Origin: Actinomycetes bacterium
GTDB taxonomy: Bacteria > Actinomycetota > Acidimicrobiia > Acidimicrobiales > Acidimicrobiaceae
Length of the DNA: 10,249 bases
NCBI GenBank assembly: GCA_021823045.1
Contig: JAKAPB010000014.1
Coordinates: 2,511-12,759, forward strand
Reading direction: 5' to 3'
A model generated the notes under the pieces. That model searched no databases, was not told the origin of the DNA, and saw only the letters and a list, made by a program, of their open reading frames with translations. This document shows positions 6,880 to 10,249 of the stretch, piece by piece. The translations under genes were made by a program, and so were the position numbers. The stretch's first letter is position 1; each line of letters starts with the position of its first letter.

Positions 6880-7771
6880 GCGAACTCGGCTCCAGGCTCC
6901 CTTGGGGCAGGGAATAGAACGGCGTTGTTACCTCGGCACCCTTCCATTTTGGATAAGAACCAAGAATCTTTACCGACGCACCGATCTTCAAAAGCGACTG
7001 CACCGCCAACGATACCGAGTCTTGCGAAATATGTCCTTCGCAGGTTAAGTAGAAGCTGTGCATCCCTATCTTCGCCTGCAGTGGCCGAGAAAGGATCGAT
7101 AGCATGTTCACCCCAGAATCTGCAAAAACCTTAGCCACCTCGGACAGTGATCCAACTCTGTCGGCGCCCGGCGTAATGACGAGAGATGTCTTATCGACTC
7201 CAGTTGGATCGGGAATCTCTTGACCAATCAAGACATAGCGGGTTCTTATCTCTCCGACATCGGATACCTCAGAACCGTACATCACCAGATCGAACTGCTC
7301 CCCGACTTCCGGCGGAGCTAGGGCTATCAGAGTGGAGTCCCGCTCCGATACAACCAGACGACACGCATCAGAGGTGGACAGAGCGTGTCGGGTCACCAAA
7401 CCCCTCTCTTTGATGAATCGCGATGAGAGGTCGAGGATCATTGGATGAGAAACTACCGACGTCGCAAGATGGAGATCAGCCAGCCCGAAGGAGGCTATCC
7501 CCTCGGCCAGTACAACCTCTCCTTGTATTCGAACGTTGCTGGATGAAAAGATGAGCTTGTCGAGAATAGTCGTCATCTCACCCTCGGTCGAGTTTTCCAT
7601 CGGCAGGATACCGTAGCATCCAGGTGTAAAGTTCACAGTTTGGATAACTTCGGCCACCGAGGGCATCGGAAGGGCTTCAAACTCCTCGACAGATTCGAAC
7701 AACTTGATAGCACGAAAGTCCGAAGTCCCCTTTGGTCCGGTAAAACATATTATTTTCTCACTCGGCTCCAT
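6869..7771 (-). CDS. pheA: Prephenate dehydratase (phenylalanine biosynthesis)
   Basis: Decarboxylates and dehydrates prephenate to phenylpyruvate. The 300-aa protein has the monofunctional layout: dehydratase domain about 7-185 and ACT domain about 194-275. Landmarks are TGPKGT (11-16), PMENSTEG (57-64), SHPMIL (108-113), STSDACR (132-138) and RTRYVLIG (176-183), where Thr177 is the catalytic Thr of the TRF motif, read here as TRY. In the ACT domain the usual GALxxxL is GSLSEVA (207-213), and the ESRP motif that senses phenylalanine reads LSRP (227-230). ATG 7771 is supported by GGAG 8 nt upstream. The gene leads the pheA-tyrA pair, and the overlap suggests matched production of both enzymes from a shared promoter in the 7772-7959 gap. 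No leader peptide rich in Phe codons was seen there. Confidence 0.94.
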   Translation of the reverse strand: MEPSEKIICFTGPKGTSDFRAIKLFESVEEFEALPMPSVAEVIQTVNFTPGCYGILPMENSTEGEMTTILDKLIFSSSNVRIQGEVVLAEGIASFGLADLHLATSVVSHPMILDLSSRFIKERGLVTRHALSTSDACRLVVSERDSTLIALAPPEVGEQFDLVMYGSEVSDVGEIRTRYVLIGQEIPDPTGVDKTSLVITPGADRVGSLSEVAKVFADSGVNMLSILSRPLQAKIGMHSFYLTCEGHISQDSVSLAVQSLLKIGASVKILGSYPKWKGAEVTTPFYSLPQGSLEPSSLGL

Positions 7772-7959
7772 AGTGAACTCTCCCGAATTTAGCCCTTTGG
7801 CGGTAATCGAACGTCGAGGAGCTGACCCACTACCTACTGAGCATTCTCCTCACGAAAAGACTAGAGCAAATAAGTTTCACGACTGTAACCACTGTGTCTC
7901 CAAAGCACCTCATGACACGTTAAGCTCACGATTAGAGCCAGGAGGCCTCCTACGGAACT
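7772..7959. other. Divergent intergenic region between pheA and the F420-type oxidoreductase gene
   Basis: This 188-bp gap must hold both promoters, since pheA reads left and the oxidoreductase reads right. No convincing -35/-10 pair, T-box or attenuator was recognised on either strand. The pheA ribosome site (GGGAGAG on the minus strand) is at its left end. At the right end is the palindrome described separately. Confidence 0.5.
7940..7951. promoter_or_regulatory. Palindrome AGGAGGCCTCCT containing a consensus Shine-Dalgarno
   Basis: Twelve bases form an exact palindrome whose left half, AGGAGG, is a perfect anti-16S match. The distance from AGGAGG to ATG 7960 is 14 nt, longer than the usual 5-10, so either initiation uses the suboptimal spacing, a weaker ACGGA nearer the ATG serves, or TTG 7978 is the start (with AAGGGGA about 8 nt upstream). 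The palindrome could also be a regulator half-site pair. Confidence 0.45.
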
Positions 7960-8904
7960 ATGGCAAAGGGGAAGCAGTTGAGCGATGAACTAAAGGCCGC
8001 TAGGTGGCGGGAGAGCTTCGAATCCAAAATAGGCATCTGGACTCTCGCTCTCGAAGGGGTTGAGGTCCGGCAAGCGATGAAACTTGCAAAGGTCGTTGAG
8101 GAGCTAGGTTTCGACTCACTCTTTTTCGGAGAGGCATATGGGCGGGAGGCATTCGTCAACTCTACCCTTCTCCTTTCCGCCACGGACAGTCTGGTAGTAG
8201 GAACGGGTATAGCGAACATCTATGCAAGGGATGCCATGGCGGCAAACGCCGCAGCACGAACTATCGATGGCGCTTTCAAAGACCGATTTATTATGGGACT
8301 CGGTGTCAGCCACTTACCACTAGTCGAACGCTTCAGGGGTCATACATACCAAAGCCCGATCGAAACTATGTCCGCTTATCTCGATGCTCTCGACAAAGCG
8401 ACCTTCATGGCCAAAGGCGATAACGACAGGCCGACTCGTGTCATCGCAGCCCTGGGGCCAAAAATGCTGGAATTATCGCGAGACCTGGCGGATGGGGCCC
8501 ACCCTTATCTCGTCACTCCAGCCCACACAAAAATGGCAAGAGAGATTCTGGGACCTGACCGGCTGCTGGTAGTAGAGCAAGCCGTGGCGCTAACCAATGA
8601 TCGTGATGAATTCCTGAGAAGAGCTCACCTACACCTTGAGTTCTATTCTGGTCTGCCAAACTACCGTAACAGCTGGAAGAGGCTGGGCTTTACGGACGAA
8701 GACTTTGTCAGAGGGGGATCAGAGAAGTTAAAGAACGCATTGGTAACCTTTGGGGACGAAGAGTCCGCGGGCAATGCGATCCAAGCCCACCTTGATGCTG
8801 GAGCGGACCAGGTGCTTCTTCAGCTGCTCGGCGAGGACATAAGTAAGCCTCCAGTGGACGATTGGAGACGAATGTCAGATTATCTGAAGCTCAAAAGCAC
8901 CTGA
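7960..8904 (+). CDS. LLM-class (probable F420-dependent) oxidoreductase
   Basis: A 314-aa member of the luciferase-like monooxygenase superfamily, a TIM barrel that in actinobacteria commonly uses coenzyme F420. The sequence follows closely the actinobacterial 'probable F420-dependent oxidoreductase, MSMEG_4141 family' as I remember it: IGIWTLAL (24-31), EELGFDSLFFGEAYGRE (47-63), GTGIANIYARDAMA (81-94), FIMGLGVSHLPLVE (110-123), ALGPKML (164-170), DGAHPYLVTPAHT (178-190), LPNYRN and HLDAGADQVLLQLL. F420 use is inferred from the family; substrate is unknown. ATG 7960 gives about 20 residues before the usual domain start, and TTG 7978 (QLSDELK) would give a shorter head, so the exact start is uncertain. 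It is transcribed away from pheA and toward cysE, so it is probably a single-gene unit. Confidence 0.88.
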   Translation: MAKGKQLSDELKAARWRESFESKIGIWTLALEGVEVRQAMKLAKVVEELGFDSLFFGEAYGREAFVNSTLLLSATDSLVVGTGIANIYARDAMAANAAARTIDGAFKDRFIMGLGVSHLPLVERFRGHTYQSPIETMSAYLDALDKATFMAKGDNDRPTRVIAALGPKMLELSRDLADGAHPYLVTPAHTKMAREILGPDRLLVVEQAVALTNDRDEFLRRAHLHLEFYSGLPNYRNSWKRLGFTDEDFVRGGSEKLKNALVTFGDEESAGNAIQAHLDAGADQVLLQLLGEDISKPPVDDWRRMSDYLKLKST

Positions 8905-9004
8905 TCCCATTTCACGGGTGTACCCACCAGGTCAACCGAGCACGCCCTTTGTTGAAACTCCCGCAAAGGCCGGATACCAAAGAGCCAACTGGCAATTGAC
9001 CGAA

Positions 9005-9028
9005 CCAATCCCGGTTGTGGCGGATTGG
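9005..9028. terminator. Possible weak terminator between convergent oxidoreductase and cysE genes
   Basis: CCAATCC (9005-9011) pairs with GGATTGG (9022-9028) around a 10-nt loop in the gap where the two transcription units converge. Only short T-containing runs follow on either strand (CAATTT on plus, TTCGG on minus), so termination strength is doubtful. Confidence 0.25.
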
Positions 9029-9031
9029 CAA

Positions 9032-9055
9032 TTTCGATCTGAAATCAGATCGAAA
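9032..9055. repeat. Perfect inverted repeat spanning the cysE stop codon
   Basis: TTTCGATCTGA (9032-9042) and TCAGATCGAAA (9045-9055) are exact reverse complements separated by AA. The right arm contains the last three cysE codons (Phe-Ser-Ile) and its TGA. No U-run follows on the minus strand (ATTGCC), so it is a poor classical terminator; it may protect the 3' end of the mRNA. Confidence 0.6.
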
Positions 9056-9746
9056 AGTCTTCACCCCTCCAGGTGCCGCTTTCGCTCGACCTTATGGCAC
9101 CGGCATGAATATGACCGATGACCGATGCCTCAAGTTCGTCTACACGCTCCTGTAGTGAATGAAGCCCCGCTCCCAAGACATCTGGCATTACCGTTCCATC
9201 AAGATCTGGCTTATGAACGCGAGCCTGCTCACGGCTCCGCTGTACTACTTGGCCCGGAATACCTATTACCACGGAGTTGGCCGGAACTTCTTTGACCACA
9301 ACTGCGTTTGCCCCAATTCTGGAGTCGCTTCCGATATAGACTGGACCAAGGATCTTGGCCCCCGCTCCTACGGTTACACGGTCTCCCAAAGTAGGGTGTC
9401 GCTTACCAACGTCCGTTCCGCGTCCACCCAGGGTAACGCCATGGTAAATCGTGACGTCGATTCCACACTCTGCGGTCTCTCCTACCACGACACCCGAGGC
9501 ATGGTCGATAAAGAGGCCGTCACCAAGCTGTGCCCCTGGATGGATGTCTACATTTGTCCAGAAACGAGCGATCGCCGAGATAATCCTGGCGGACATTTTC
9601 CGGTCACTAATCCACAGTAGATGAGCCACCCGATAGAGGACTATCGCATGAAAGCCCGGATAAAGGAGAATCACTTCGAGCCTGTTTCTCGCTGCCGGAT
9701 CCCGTTCGTAGGCGGCGTATAGGTCTCGTTTGATACTAGCCAACAT
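9045..9746 (-). CDS. cysE: Serine O-acetyltransferase (cysteine biosynthesis)
   Basis: Transfers acetyl from acetyl-CoA to L-serine to give O-acetylserine, the substrate of CysK. The 233-aa protein is the short form that lacks much of the enterobacterial N-terminal helical region. It has the left-handed beta-helix with DIHPGAQLGDGLFIDHASGV (67-86, Asp81-His82), VVGETA (87-92), IYHGVTLGG (100-108), GKRHPTLGD (114-122) and VGAGAKILG (126-134). After the helix, about 60 residues follow (170-233), including a heptad-like LQERVDELEASV, ending in EDFSI. A C-terminal Ile is what lets CysE insert into the CysK active site to form the cysteine synthase complex. ATG 9746 has GGGG about 9 nt upstream, within the end of cysK; only 4 bp separate the two genes, so they form an operon and are probably translationally coupled. 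Confidence 0.94.
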   Translation of the reverse strand: MLASIKRDLYAAYERDPAARNRLEVILLYPGFHAIVLYRVAHLLWISDRKMSARIISAIARFWTNVDIHPGAQLGDGLFIDHASGVVVGETAECGIDVTIYHGVTLGGRGTDVGKRHPTLGDRVTVGAGAKILGPVYIGSDSRIGANAVVVKEVPANSVVIGIPGQVVQRSREQARVHKPDLDGTVMPDVLGAGLHSLQERVDELEASVIGHIHAGAIRSSESGTWRGEDFSI

Positions 9747-9750
9747 CTGA

Positions 9751-10249
9751 TTAATCCCCGAGTCCCTCGAACAGCGCCGTGCTCAGGTATCTCTCGCCAA
9801 ATGACGGAATTACTACCACGATCAGCTTTCCAGCGTTTTCAGGCCGAGCGGCGATCTTCACCGCTGCTGAAACCGCAGCCCCCGATGAGATGCCCACTAA
9901 TAGTCCTTCCTCCCGAGCCATGCGCCTGGCAAACTCGAAGGACTCAGCACCCTCTACCTGAACAATCTCATCGACGTATTTCCCGTCGTAAACCACTGGA
10001 ACAAATCCTGCCCCGATCCCCTGAATTGGGTGCGGACCCTTAGGTCCACCTGAAAGAACCGCGGATGTCGAAGGCTCAACCGCCACCACTTGAAGTTCTG
10101 GCTTGCGTTCCTTTAGCGCCCGAGCCACGCCAGTAATTGTGCCACCGGTACCTACTCCTGCTACGAAGATGTCGATCTTACCATCGGTATCTCTCCAGAT
10201 TTCCTCCGCAGTAGTAGCCTGATGTATCGCCGGGTTTGCCGGATTCTCA
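9751..10249 (-). CDS. cysK: Cysteine synthase (O-acetylserine sulfhydrylase), C-terminal part
   Basis: The frame runs open from the right window edge to a TAA at 9753-9751, giving the last 165 residues of a protein usually about 310 long. The start and the PLP-binding lysine lie outside. It begins with [17 protein letters not shown], then [22 protein letters not shown], in which GTGGT holds the PLP phosphate, [30 protein letters not shown], the loop known to contact the CysE tail, and [12 protein letters not shown], whose Ser contacts the PLP ring nitrogen. It combines O-acetylserine with sulfide to make cysteine. CysK and cystathionine beta-synthase are related, but the [12 protein letters not shown] loop and the adjacent cysE identify CysK. 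It is the upstream gene of the cysK-cysE operon, and its promoter is off the window. Confidence 0.94.
   Translation of the reverse strand, partial: ENPANPAIHQATTAEEIWRDTDGKIDIFVAGVGTGGTITGVARALKERKPELQVVAVEPSTSAVLSGGPKGPHPIQGIGAGFVPVVYDGKYVDEIVQVEGAESFEFARRMAREEGLLVGISSGAAVSAAVKIAARPENAGKLIVVVIPSFGERYLSTALFEGLGD

Noticed and set aside
6365..7048. Plus-strand open frame of 227 codons
   Set aside because: It is antisense to tyrA and the end of pheA, both clearly real; no plausible protein features on this strand.
9159..9620. Plus-strand open frame of 153 codons
   Set aside because: It lies wholly antisense to cysE, which has unmistakable acyltransferase motifs.
1..10249. tRNA, rRNA, riboswitch or T-box elements
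   Set aside because: I looked in the gaps, including before pheA, and saw no cloverleaf, T-box or other RNA signature; the promoter of cysK, where such elements might be, is outside the window.

Overview
The window looks like a piece of an actinobacterial chromosome of moderate GC, most plausibly from the class Acidimicrobiia. Three things suggest this: a secreted protein built from the 42-residue 'GYWLVAxDGGIFxFGDAxFYGS' repeats that are typical of that group, an F420-type luciferase-like oxidoreductase, and actinobacterial-looking core amino-acid biosynthesis genes. The taxonomic call is inference from protein style, not from a marker gene.

Layout. Positions 1-960 are a graveyard of mobile DNA on the minus strand: a heavily decayed IS607-family serine recombinase (378-957), then the C-terminal tail of an unrelated transposase, probably IS1634-like (135-377), which still has its own intrinsic terminator (101-126). 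A gene-poor stretch with a strong 13-bp hairpin (1195-1223) follows. Positions 1337-3031 encode a secreted, repeat-rich protein with a C-terminal HExxHxxGxxH metalloprotease domain, closed by a clear terminator (3057-3094). Next on the plus strand are a short-chain dehydrogenase lacking the usual Tyr/Lys catalytic pair (3148-3894) and a small Dabb-family protein (4035-4334). A dead IS630-family transposase (4608-5584, minus) separates these from the biosynthetic half.

The second half carries two minus-strand biosynthetic pairs. pheA-tyrA (7771 to 5866, overlapping by 11 bp) encode prephenate dehydratase and prephenate dehydrogenase, which draw phenylpyruvate and 4-hydroxyphenylpyruvate from the same precursor for phenylalanine and tyrosine. 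cysK-cysE (from beyond the right edge down to 9045) encode O-acetylserine sulfhydrylase and serine O-acetyltransferase, the two last steps of cysteine synthesis; CysE ends in isoleucine, the feature needed to dock into CysK. Between them, divergent from pheA and convergent with cysE, lies a plus-strand F420-dependent luciferase-like oxidoreductase (7960-8904).

No RNA genes, CRISPR arrays or defence systems were seen. The most interesting items are the propeller-repeat/metalloprotease protein with a 126-bp tandem duplication differing at one base, the altered SDR active site, the altered ACT-domain motif in PheA, and the CysE tail.
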